A stretch of 64,000 bases of DNA from Coriaria nepalensis (taxonomy: Eukaryota; Streptophyta; Magnoliopsida; Cucurbitales; Coriariaceae): contig CP114482.1 of NCBI GenBank assembly GCA_027186245.1, positions 26,803,209 through 26,867,208 of the forward strand. The letters run 5' to 3'. Shown in pieces: positions 1 to 10,900 of this stretch (positions are counted from its first letter, which is position 1; the number at the start of each line of letters is the position of its first letter). The position numbers and the translations under genes are program-made. The notes beneath the pieces are model-generated. The model saw only the letters and a program-made list of their open reading frames with translations. It made no database searches and was not told where the DNA came from.

Positions 1-100
1 ATTCAAAAGATCTCTATTTTTACGCGCTACAAACACGACTTTCGTTCAGAACTTCCAATTCAATAATTGAAGGACACTATGCATCTTTTTAGCCTTAAAA
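1..100 (+). repeat. Partial m4 monomer at the left edge
   Basis: This is the 3' part of an m4 monomer cut by the window edge. It carries the rare variant with a BglII site (AGATCT at 8) and the word GCGCTAC, and its dyad centre is TAA. The same combination returns at 56,788 and 58,495, so this edge resembles the right end of the window more than its immediate neighbours. Confidence 0.9.
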
Positions 101-114
101 TCATGTCATTGAGT
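97..114 (+). other. Conserved monomer core box (AAAATCATGTCATTGAGT)
   Basis: This 18-base word is the best conserved part shared by all four monomer types. It recurs about every 142 bp across the window, preceded by GCCTT and followed by C in most copies. It could be a protein-binding or nucleosome-positioning element kept constant while the rest of the monomer diverged; that role is inference. It is not a CENP-B box: the required CGGG core is absent here, and CGGG appears only in the word CGGGCTAC at about 53,389 and 55,665. Known departures are TCGTGTC in many m4 copies of blocks A-C and ATGTGATCGAG in some m2 copies of blocks B and C. Confidence 0.6.
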
Positions 115-241
115 ATCTTCTAGTCATCAAATCATTTGAAAGCATTACGAACAAATTCTATTTTTGCTCTTTAAACGAGACTTTTGTGCATAACTTGCAA
201 TTCATCTATTTAAGCAAATTATCCCTTGTTTAGCCTCGAAA
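101..241 (+). repeat. Monomer type m1 (141 bp)
   Basis: The first monomer of the reference HOR. It is recognised by GTCATCAAATCATTTGAAAG early on, the DraI word CTCTTTAAACGAGAC in the middle and GCAAATTATCC near the end. It is the shortest type. It varies by block: TTTTCGCTC in outer blocks versus TTTCCACTC in the middle, and the sequence before GCAAATTATCC is TTTAA, TTCAA, TTAAA or TTGAA. Confidence 0.93.
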
Positions 242-383
242 TCATGTAATGGAGTCACTTCTAGTAATTAAATCATTTCAACGAAATTCGAACGAAATCT
301 TTTTTCCCACTTGAACCATGACTTTCGTGCATAATTTGCAATCGATCTTTTGAAGGCAACTATGCATTTGTATAGCCTTAAAA
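242..383 (+). repeat. Monomer type m2 (142 bp)
   Basis: The second monomer. It is recognised by TAGTAATTAAATCATTTC, ATAATTTGCAATGGATC and CTAGGCATTTGTATAGCC. It is the most variable type between blocks. The word after TTGAACC is ATGAC, ACGAC, ACAAC or AATAC. This first copy is an unusual subtype with TTTCCCAC and CAATCGATC, which recurs only at scattered places (see findings). Here the core box reads TCATGTAATGGAG instead of TCATGTCATTGAG. Confidence 0.93.
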
Positions 384-525
384 TCATGTCATTGAGTCAC
401 TTTTAGTCAGTAAATCATTCGAAATCAATTCAGACGAATTCTATTTTCGCATTTCAAACACGACTTTTGTGCAAGACATGCAATGGATCTATTGAAGGTA
501 ATTATGCGTTTGTTTAGCCTTAAAA
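384..525 (+). repeat. Monomer type m3 (142 bp; 143 bp in the middle block)
   Basis: The third monomer. It is recognised by GAGTCACTTTTAGTCA, CATTCGAAATCAATTC with an EcoRI site just after it, and CACGACTTTTGTGCAA. In the 570-bp blocks this region reads CATTCCAAAATCAATTCC. The added A is the whole reason the HOR grows from 569 to 570 bp. Much of blocks F and G has GAGCCACTTTTAG instead of GAGTCACTTTTAG. Confidence 0.93.
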
Positions 526-669
526 TCGTGTCATTGAGTCTTCTCTAGTCATTAAATCAATTAAAAGTAATTCGAAAGAATTCTATTTTTTTGCGCTTCA
601 AACACGACTTTCGTTCAGAACTTCCAATTCAATAATTGAAGGCAACTATGCATCTTTTTAGCCTTAAAA
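526..669 (+). repeat. Monomer type m4 (144 bp)
   Basis: The fourth monomer. It is recognised by GTCTTCTCTAGTCATTAAAT, AATTCGAAAGAATTC and CAGAACTTCCAATTCAA. It contains a short dyad, TTCAA-N3-TTGAA, at 628-640. The word before the ACGACTTTC motif identifies blocks: GCGCTTC, GCACTTC or GCGCTAC. In blocks A and B its core box often begins TCGTG rather than TCATG. Confidence 0.93.
628..640. other. Dyad TTCAA-N3-TTGAA in m4
   Basis: A perfect 5-bp inverted repeat around a 3-base centre, present in nearly all m4 copies. The arms are conserved while the centre changes by block: TAA here and near the right end, CAA in block B and much of block C, CCA from about 15.4 kb through block E, and GAA in most of block G. 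It is the most convenient lineage marker in the array. Occasional broken copies exist, such as the one-base deletion at about 19,977. Confidence 0.7.
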
Positions 670-1164
670 TCATGTCATTGAGTCTCTTCTAGTCATCAAA
701 TCATTTGAAAGCATTACGAACAAATTCTATTTTCGCTCTTTAAACGAGACTTTTGTGCATAACTTGCAATTGACCTATTTAAGCAAATCATCCTTTGTTT
801 AGCCCTGAAATCATGTCATTGAGTCTCTTTGAGTAATTAAATCATTTCGAAGAAATTCGAACGAAATCTTTTTTCGCACTTGAACCATGACTTTCGTGCA
901 TAATTTGCAATGGATCTTTTGAAGGCAACTAGGCATTTGTATAGCCTTAAAATCATGTCATTGAGTCACTTTTAGTCAGTAAATCATTCGAAATCAATTC
1001 AAACGAATTCTATTTTCGCATTTCAAACACGACTTTTGTGCAAGACATGCAATTGATCTAGTGAAGGTAATTATGCGTTTGTTTAGCCTTAAAATCGTGT
1101 CATTGAGTCTTCTCTAGTCATTAAATCAATTAAAAGTAATTCGAAAGAATTCTATTTTTTTGCG

Positions 1165-4100
1165 CTTCCACAACGACTTTCATTCAGAACTTCCAATTCA
1201 ACAATTGAAGGCAACTGTGCATCTTTTTAGCTTTAAAATCATGTCATTGAGTATTTTCTAGTCATCAAATCATTTAAAAGCATTACGAACAAATTCTACT
1301 TTCGCTCTTTAAACGAGACTTTTGTGCATAACTTGCAATTGATCTATTTAAGCAAATTATCCCTTGTTTAGCCTCGAAATCATGTCATTGAGTCACTTCT
1401 AGTAATTAAATCATTTCAACGAAATTCGAACGAAATCTTTTTTCCCACTTGAACCATGACTTTCGTGCATAATTTGCAATCGATCTTTTGAAGGCAACTA
1501 TGCATTTGTATAGCCTTAAAATCATGTCATTGAGTCACTTTTAGTCAGTAAATCATTTGAAATCAATTCAAAAGAATTCTACTTTTGCATTTCAAACACG
1601 ACTTTTGTGCAAGACATGCAATTGATCTATTGAAGGTAATTATGCGTTTGTTTAGCCTTAAAATCGTGTCATTGAGTCTTCTCTAGTCATTAAATAAATT
1701 AAAAGTAATTCGAAAGAATTATATTTTTTTGCGCTTCAAACACGACTTTCGTTTAGAACTTCCAATTGAACAATTGAAGGCAACTCTGCATCTTTTTGGC
1801 CTTAAAATCATGTCATTGAGTCTCTTCTAGTCATCAAATCATTTAAAAGCTTTACGAACAAATTCTATTTTCGCTCTTTAAACGAGACTTTTGTGCATAA
1901 CTCGCAGTTGATCTATTTAAGCAAATTATCTTTTGTTTAGCCTTGAAATCATGTCATTGAGTCTCTTTTAGTAATTAAATCATTTCAAAGAAATTTGAAC
2001 GAAATCTTTTTTCGCACTTGAACCAATACTTTCGTGCATAATTTGCAATGGATCTTTTGAAGGCAACTAGGCATTTGTATAGCCTTAAAATCAGGTCATT
2101 GAGTCACTTTTAGTCAGTAAATCATTTGAAATCAATTCAAACGAATTCTATTTTTGCATTTCAAACACGACTTTTGTGCAAGAGATGCAATTGATCTTTT
2201 GAAGGCAATGATGCGTTTGTTTAGCCTTAAAATTATGTCATTGAGTCTTCTCTAGTCATTAAATCAATTAAAAGTAATTCGAAAGAATTCTATTTTTTCG
2301 CACTTCAAAGACGACTTTCGTTCAGAACTTCCAATTCAACAATTGAAGCCAACTGTGCATCTTTTTAGCTTTAAAATCATGTCATTGAGTATTTTCTAGT
2401 CATCAAATCATTTGAAAGCATTACGAACAAATTCTATTTCCACTCTTTAAACGAGACTTTTGTGCATAACTTGCAATTGAACTATTAAAACAAATTATCC
2501 ATTGTTTAGCCTTGAAATCATGTGATCGAGTCTCTTCTAGTAATTAAATCATTCCAAAGAAATTCAAACGAAATCTTTTTTCGCACCCGAACCACGCTTT
2601 TTGTGCATAATTTGCAATGGATCTTTTGAAGGCAACTAGGCATTTGTATAGCCTTAGAATCATGTCATTGAGTCACTTTTAGTCAGTAAATCATTCGAAA
2701 TCAATTCAAACGAATTTTATTTTTGCATTTCAAACACGACTTTTGTGCAAGAAATGCAATTGATCTATTGAAGGTAATTATGGGTTTGTTTATCCTTAAA
2801 ATCGTGTCATTGAGTCTTCTCTAGTCATTAAATCAATTAAAAGTAATTCGAAAGAATTCTATTTTTTCGCACTTCAAAGACGACTTTCGTTCAGAACTTC
2901 CAATTCAACAATTGAAGGCAACTATACATCTTTTTAGCCTTAAAATCATGTCATTGAGTCTTTTCTAGTCATCAAATCATTTGAAAGCATTACGAACAAA
3001 TTCTATTTTCGCTCTTTAAACGAGACTTTTGTGCTTAACTCGAAATTGATCTATTAAAGCAAATTATCCATTGTTTAGCCTTGAAATCATGTCATTGAGT
3101 CTCTTCTAGTAATTAAATCATTTCAAAGCAAATGGAACAAAATTTATTTTTGCACTTGAACCAATACTTTCGTGCATAATTTGCAATGGATCTTTTGAAG
3201 GCAACTAGGCATTTGTATAGTCTCAAAATCATGTCATTGAGTCACTTTTAGTCAGTAAATCATTTGAAATCAATTCAAACGAATTCTATTTTCGCATTTC
3301 AAACACGACTTTTGTGCAAGAGATGCAATTGATCTATTGAAGGTAATTATGCATTTCTTTTGCCTTAAAATCGTGTCATTGAGTCTTCTCTAGTCATTAA
3401 ATCAATTAAAAGTAATTCGAAAGAATTCTATTTTTTTGCGCTTCAACAACGACTTTCATTCAGAACTTCCAATTCAACAATTGAAGCCAACTGTGCATCT
3501 TTTTAGCTTTAAAATCATGTCATTGAGTATTTTCTAGTCATCAAATCATTTGAAAGCATTACGAACAAATTCTATTTCCACTCTTTAAACGAGACTTTTG
3601 TGCATAACTTGCAATTGATCTATCAAAACAAATTATCCATTGTTTAGCCTTGAAATCATGTGATCGAGTCTCTTCTAGTAATTAAATCATTCCAAAGAAA
3701 TTCAAACGAAATCTTTTTTCGCACCTGAACCACGCTTTTTGTGCATAATTTGCAATGGATCTTTTGAAGGCAACTAGGCATTTGTATAGCCTTAGAACCA
3801 TGTCATTGAGTCACTTTTAGTCAGTAAATCATTCGAAATCAATTCAAACGAATTTTATTTTTGCATTTCAAACACGACTTTTGTGCAAGAAATGCAATTG
3901 ATCTATTGAAGGTAATTATGGGTTTGTTTAGCTTTAAAATCGTGTCATTGAGTCTTCTCTAGTCATTAAATCAATTAAAAGTAATTCGAAAGAATTCTAT
4001 TTTTTCGCACTTCAAAGACGACTTTCGTTCAGAACTTCCAATTCAACAATTGAAGGCAACTATGCATCTTTTTAGCCTTAAAATCATGTCATTGAGTCTT

Positions 4101-4578
4101 TTCTAGTCATCAAATCATTTGAAAGCATTACGAACAAATTCTATTTTCGCTCTTTAAACGAGACTTTTGTGCTTGACTCGAAATTGATCTATTAAAGCAA
4201 ATTATCCATTGTTTAGCCTTGAAATCATGTCATTGAGTCTCTTCTAGTAATTAAATCATTTCAAAGCAAATGGAACAAAATTTATTTTTGCACTTGAACC
4301 AATACTTTCGTGCATAATTTGCAATGGATCTTTTGAAGGCAACTAGGCATTTGTATAGCCTTAAAATCATGTCACTGAGTCACTTTTAGTCAGTAAATCA
4401 TTCGAAATCAATTCAAACGAATTCTATTTTCGCATTTCAAACACGACTTTTGTGCAAGACATGCAATTGATCTATTGAAGGTAATTATGCGTTTGTTTAG
4501 CCTTAAAATCGTGTCATTGAGTCTTCTCTAGTCATTAAATCAATTAAAAGTAATTCGAAAGAATTCTATTTTTTTGCG
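1165..4578 (+). repeat. 3,414-bp superunit, copy 1 (six HORs)
   Basis: Six HORs (24 monomers) that recur as a block. The phase is set here at the rare m4 word CTTCCACAACGACTTTC at 1,165. Diagnostic words seen once per copy include AAATAAATTAAAAG, CATCTTTTTGGCC after CAACTCTG, CACCCGAACCACGC and GTGCTTGACTCG. The unit is internally repetitive: its third and fourth HORs (2,303-3,440) closely resemble its fifth and sixth (3,441-4,578), 1,138 bp apart. Confidence 0.92.
2303..4578 (+). repeat. Nested 1,138-bp dimer inside the superunit
   Basis: HORs 3-4 (2,303-3,440) and 5-6 (3,441-4,578) of the superunit are older tandem duplicates. Both pairs contain GAAGCCAACTGTGCATC, ATGTGATCGAG in m2, ACCACGCTTTTTGTGC and, in the second HOR, AATGGAACAAAATTTATTTT. 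They differ at points such as CACCCGAACC versus CACCTGAACC and GTGCTTAACTCG versus GTGCTTGACTCG. The 1,138-bp doubling therefore came before the amplification of the 3,414-bp unit, and it is repeated in all three copies. Confidence 0.8.
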
Positions 4579-7500
4579 CTTCCACAACGACTTTCATTCA
4601 GAACTTCCAATTCAACAATTGAAGGCAACTGTGCATCTTTTTAGCTTTAAAATCATGTCATTGAGTATTTTCTAGTCATCAAATCATTTAAAAGCATTAC
4701 GAACAAATTCTACTTTCGCTCTTTAAACGAGACTTTTGTGCATAACTTGCAATTGATCTATTTAAGCAAATTATCCCTTGTTTAGCCTCGAAATCATGTC
4801 ATTGAGTCACTTCTAGTAATTAAATCATTTCAACGAAATTCGAACGAAATCTTTTTTCCCACTTGAACCATGACTTTCGTGCATAATTTGCAATCGATCT
4901 TTTGAAGGCAACTATGCATTTGTATAGCCTTAAAATCATGTCATTGAGTCACTTTTAGTCAGTAAATCATTTGAAATCAATTCAAAAGAATTCTACTTTT
5001 GCATTTCAAACACGACTTTTGTGCAAGACATGCAATTGATCTATTGAAGGTAATTATGCGTTTGTTTAGCCTTAAAATCGTGTCATTGAGTCTTCTCTAG
5101 TCATTAAATAAATTAAAAGTAATTCGAAAGAATTATATTTTTTTGCGCTTCAAACACGACTTTCGTTTAGAACTTCCAATTGAACAATTGAAGGCAACTC
5201 TGCATCTTTTTGGCCTTAAAATCATGTCATTGAGTCTCTTCTAGTCATCAAATCATTTAAAAGCTTTACGAACAAATTCTATTTTCGCTCTTTAAACGAG
5301 ACTTTTGTGCATAACTCGCAGTTGATCTATTTAAGCAAATTATCTTTTGTTTAGCCTTGAAATCATGTCATTGAGTCTCTTTTAGTAATTAAATCATTTC
5401 AAAGAAATTTGAACGAAATCTTTTTTCGCACTTGAACCAATACTTTCGTGCATAATTTGCAATGGATCTTTTGAAGGCAACTAGGCATTTGTATAGCCTT
5501 AAAATCAGGTCATTGAGTCACTTTTAGTCAGTAAATCATTTGAAATCAATTCAAACGAATTCTATTTTTGCATTTCAAACACGACTTTTGTGCAAGAGAT
5601 GCAATTGATCTTTTGAAGGCAATGATGCGTTTGTTTAGCCTTAAAATTATGTCATTGAGTCTTCTCTAGTCATTAAATCAATTAAAAGTAATTCGAAAGA
5701 ATTCTATTTTTTCGCACTTCAAAGACGACTTTCGTTCAGAACTTCCAATTCAACAATTGAAGCCAACTGTGCATCTTTTTAGCTTTAAAATCATGTCATT
5801 GAGTATTTTCTAGTCATCAAATCATTTGAAAGCATTACGAACAAATTCTATTTCCACTCTTTAAACGAGACTTTTGTGCATAACTTGCAATTGAACTATT
5901 AAAACAAATTATCCATTGTTTAGCCTTGAAATCATGTGATCGAGTCTCTTCTAGTAATTAAATCATTCCAAAGAAATTCAAACGAAATCTTTTTTCGCAC
6001 CCGAACCACGCTTTTTGTGCATAATTTGCAATGGATCTTTTGAAGGCAACTAGGCATTTGTATAGCCTTAGAATCATGTCATTGAGTCACTTTTAGTCAG
6101 TAAATCATTCGAAATCAATTCAAACGAATTTTATTTTTGCATTTCAAACACGACTTTTGTGCAAGAAATGCAATTGATCTATTGAAGGTAATTATGGGTT
6201 TGTTTATCCTTAAAATCGTGTCATTGAGTCTTCTCTAGTCATTAAATCAATTAAAAGTAATTCGAAAGAATTCTATTTTTTCGCACTTCAAAGACGACTT
6301 TCGTTCAGAACTTCCAATTCAACAATTGAAGGCAACTATACATCTTTTTAGCCTTAAAATCATGTCATTGAGTCTTTTCTAGTCATCAAATCATTTGAAA
6401 GCATTACGAACAAATTCTATTTTCGCTCTTTAAACGAGACTTTTGTGCTTAACTCGAAATTGATCTATTAAAGCAAATTATCCATTGTTTAGCCTTGAAA
6501 TCATGTCATTGAGTCTCTTCTAGTAATTAAATCATTTCAAAGCAAATGGAACAAAATTTATTTTTGCACTTGAACCAATACTTTCGTGCATAATTTGCAA
6601 TGGATCTTTTGAAGGCAACTAGGCATTTGTATAGTCTCAAAATCATGTCATTGAGTCACTTTTAGTCAGTAAATCATTTGAAATCAATTCAAACGAATTC
6701 TATTTTCGCATTTCAAACACGACTTTTGTGCAAGAGATGCAATTGATCTATTGAAGGTAATTATGCATTTCTTTTGCCTTAAAATCGTGTCATTGAGTCT
6801 TCTCTAGTCATTAAATCAATTAAAAGTAATTCGAAAGAATTCTATTTTTTTGCGCTTCAACAACGACTTTCATTCAGAACTTCCAATTCAACAATTGAAG
6901 CCAACTGTGCATCTTTTTAGCTTTAAAATCATGTCATTGAGTATTTTCTAGTCATCAAATCATTTGAAAGCATTACGAACAAATTCTATTTCCACTCTTT
7001 AAACGAGACTTTTGTGCATAACTTGCAATTGATCTATCAAAACAAATTATCCATTGTTTAGCCTTGAAATCATGTGATCGAGTCTCTTCTAGTAATTAAA
7101 TCATTCCAAAGAAATTCAAACGAAATCTTTTTTCGCACCTGAACCACGCTTTTTGTGCATAATTTGCAATGGATCTTTTGAAGGCAACTAGGCATTTGTA
7201 TAGCCTTAGAACCATGTCATTGAGTCACTTTTAGTCAGTAAATCATTCGAAATCAATTCAAACGAATTTTATTTTTGCATTTCAAACACGACTTTTGTGC
7301 AAGAAATGCAATTGATCTATTGAAGGTAATTATGGGTTTGTTTAGCTTTAAAATCGTGTCATTGAGTCTTCTCTAGTCATTAAATCAATTAAAAGTAATT
7401 CGAAAGAATTCTATTTTTTCGCACTTCAAAGACGACTTTCGTTCAGAACTTCCAATTCAACAATTGAAGGCAACTATGCATCTTTTTAGCCTTAAAATCA

Positions 7501-7992
7501 TGTCATTGAGTCTTTTCTAGTCATCAAATCATTTGAAAGCATTACGAACAAATTCTATTTTCGCTCTTTAAACGAGACTTTTGTGCTTGACTCGAAATTG
7601 ATCTATTAAAGCAAATTATCCATTGTTTAGCCTTGAAATCATGTCATTGAGTCTCTTCTAGTAATTAAATCATTTCAAAGCAAATGGAACAAAATTTATT
7701 TTTGCACTTGAACCAATACTTTCGTGCATAATTTGCAATGGATCTTTTGAAGGCAACTAGGCATTTGTATAGCCTTAAAATCATGTCACTGAGTCACTTT
7801 TAGTCAGTAAATCATTCGAAATCAATTCAAACGAATTCTATTTTCGCATTTCAAACACGACTTTTGTGCAAGACATGCAATTGATCTATTGAAGGTAATT
7901 ATGCGTTTGTTTAGCCTTAAAATCGTGTCATTGAGTCTTCTCTAGTCATTAAATCAATTAAAAGTAATTCGAAAGAATTCTATTTTTTTGCG
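4579..7992 (+). repeat. 3,414-bp superunit, copy 2
   Basis: The CTTCCACAACG landmark is at 4,579, exactly 3,414 bp after copy 1. I saw no difference from copy 1 in the segments compared by reading, which include the first two HORs and the last HOR. Identity this high over 3.4 kb implies very recent duplication, or an assembly that repeated one unit. Confidence 0.92.
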
Positions 7993-10900
7993 CTTCCACA
8001 ACGACTTTCATTCAGAACTTCCAATTCAACAATTGAAGGCAACTGTGCATCTTTTTAGCTTTAAAATCATGTCATTGAGTATTTTCTAGTCATCAAATCA
8101 TTTAAAAGCATTACGAACAAATTCTACTTTTGCTCTTTAAACGAGACTTTTGTGCATAACTTGCAATTGATCTATTTAAGCAAATTATCCCTTGTTTAGC
8201 CTCGAAATCATGTCATTGAGTCACTTCTAGTAATTAAATCATTTCAACGAAATTCGAACGAAATCTTTTTTCCCACTTGAACCATGACTTTCGTGCATAA
8301 TTTGCAATCGATCTTTTGAAGGCAACTATGCATTTGTATAGCCTTAAAATCATGTCATTGAGTCACTTTTAGTCAGTAAATCATTTGAAATCAATTCAAA
8401 AGAATTCTACTTTTGCATTTCAAACACGACTTTTGTGCAAGACATGCAATTGATCTATTGAAGGTAATTATGCGTTTGTTTAGCCTTAAAATCGTGTCAT
8501 TGAGTCTTCTCTAGTCATTAAATAAATTAAAAGTAATTCGAAAGAATTATATTTTTTTGCGCTTCAAACACGACTTTCGTTTAGAACTTCCAATTGAATA
8601 ATTGAAGGCAACTCTGCATCTTTTTGGCCTTAAAATCATGTCATTGAGTCTCTTCTAGTCATCAAATCATTTAAAAGCTTTACGAACAAATTCTATTTTC
8701 GCTCTTTAAACGAGACTTTTGTGCATAACTCGCAGTTGATCTATTTAAGCAAATTATCTTTTGTTTAGCCTTGAAATCATGTCATTGAGTCTCTTTTAGT
8801 AATTAAATCATTTCAAAGAAATTTGAACGAAATCTTTTTTCGCACTTGAACCAATACTTTCGTGCATAATTTGCAATGGATCTTTTGAAGGCAACTAGGC
8901 ATTTGTATAGCCTTAAAATCAGGTCATTGAGTCACTTTTAGTCAGTAAATCATTTGAAATCAATTCAAACGAATTCTATTTTTGCATTTCAAACACGACT
9001 TTTGTGCAAGAGATGCAATTGATCTTTTGAAGGCAATGATGCGTTTGTTTAGCCTTAAAATTATGTCATTGAGTCTTCTCTAGTCATTAAATCAATTAAA
9101 AGTAATTCGAAAGAATTCTATTTTTTCGCACTTCAAAGACGACTTTCGTTCAGAACTTCCAATTCAACAATTGAAGCCAACTGTGCATCTTTTTAGCTTT
9201 AAAATCATGTCATTGAGTATTTTCTAGTCATCAAATCATTTGAAAGCATTACGAACAAATTCTATTTCCACTCTTTAAACGAGACTTTTGTGCATAACTT
9301 GCAATTGAACTATTAAAACAAATTATCCATTGTTTAGCCTTGAAATCATGTGATCGAGTCTCTTCTAGTAATTAAATCATTCCAAAGAAATTCAAACGAA
9401 ATCTTTTTTCGCACCCGAACCACGCTTTTTGTGCATAATTTGCAATGGATCTTTTGAAGGCAACTAGGCATTTGTATAGCCTTAGAATCATGTCATTGAG
9501 TCACTTTTAGTCAGTAAATCATTCGAAATCAATTCAAACGAATTTTATTTTTGCATTTCAAACACGACTTTTGTGCAAGAAATGCAATTGATCTATTGAA
9601 GGTAATTATGGGTTTGTTTATCCTTAAAATCGTGTCATTGAGTCTTCTCTAGTCATTAAATCAATTAAAAGTAATTCGAAAGAATTCTATTTTTTCGCAC
9701 TTCAAAGACGACTTTCGTTCAGAACTTCCAATTCAACAATTGAAGGCAACTATACATCTTTTTAGCCTTAAAATCATGTCATTGAGTCTTTTCTAGTCAT
9801 CAAATCATTTGAAAGCATTACGAACAAATTCTATTTTCGCTCTTTAAACGAGACTTTTGTGCTTAACTCGAAATTGATCTATTAAAGCAAATTATCCATT
9901 GTTTAGCCTTGAAATCATGTCATTGAGTCTCTTCTAGTAATTAAATCATTTCAAAGCAAATGGAACAAAATTTATTTTTGCACTTGAACCAATACTTTCG
10001 TGCATAATTTGCAATGGATCTTTTGAAGGCAACTAGGCATTTGTATAGTCTCAAAATCATGTCATTGAGTCACTTTTAGTCAGTAAATCATTTGAAATCA
10101 ATTCAAACGAATTCTATTTTCGCATTTCAAACACGACTTTTGTGCAAGAGATGCAATTGATCTATTGAAGGTAATTATGCATTTCTTTTGCCTTAAAATC
10201 GTGTCATTGAGTCTTCTCTAGTCATTAAATCAATTAAAAGTAATTCGAAAGAATTCTATTTTTTTGCGCTTCAACAACGACTTTCATTCAGAACTTCCAA
10301 TTCAACAATTGAAGCCAACTGTGCATCTTTTTAGCTTTAAAATCATGTCATTGAGTATTTTCTAGTCATCAAATCATTTGAAAGCATTACGAACAAATTC
10401 TATTTCCACTCTTTAAACGAGACTTTTGTGCATAACTTGCAATTGATCTATCAAAACAAATTATCCATTGTTTAGCCTTGAAATCATGTGATCGAGTCTC
10501 TTCTAGTAATTAAATCATTCCAAAGAAATTCAAACGAAATCTTTTTTCGCACCTGAACCACGCTTTTTGTGCATAATTTGCAATGGATCTTTTGAAGGCA
10601 ACTAGGCATTTGTATAGCCTTAGAACCATGTCATTGAGTCACTTTTAGTCAGTAAATCATTCGAAATCAATTCAAACGAATTTTATTTTTGCATTTCAAA
10701 CACGACTTTTGTGCAAGAAATGCAATTGATCTATTGAAGGTAATTATGGGTTTGTTTAGCTTTAAAATCGTGTCATTGAGTCTTCTCTAGTCATTAAATC
10801 AATTAAAAGTAATTCGAAAGAATTCTATTTTTTCGCACTTCAAAGACGACTTTCGTTCAGAACTTCCAATTCAACAATTGAAGGCAACTATGCATCTTTT

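Larger units (their letters stand above)
101..669 (+). repeat. Reference HOR unit, 569 bp
   Basis: This is the first complete HOR, in the order m1 (141 bp), m2 (142), m3 (142), m4 (144). Later m1 starts follow at 670, 1,239 and so on every 569 bp to 20,015. From 20,584 to 26,284 the step is exactly 570; from 39,811 to 62,571 it is 569 again. DraI (TTTAAA) occurs about once per unit, in m1, and EcoRI (GAATTC) occurs in m3 and m4, here at 436 and 578. A DraI digest should therefore give a 569-bp ladder, and EcoRI should give mainly 142- and 427-bp fragments. Confidence 0.95.
1..1164 (+). repeat. Block A: divergent HORs left of the superunit
   Basis: About two HORs. The first carries the rare m2 subtype (TTTCCCAC, CAATCGATC) and m4 dyad centre TAA. 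From about 880 to 1,164 the sequence matches the end of the 3,414-bp superunit with only a couple of differences seen (for example CTAGTG for CTATTG at about 1,060). The left limit of the superunit homology therefore lies near 880, inside an m2 monomer. No gene. Confidence 0.8.
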
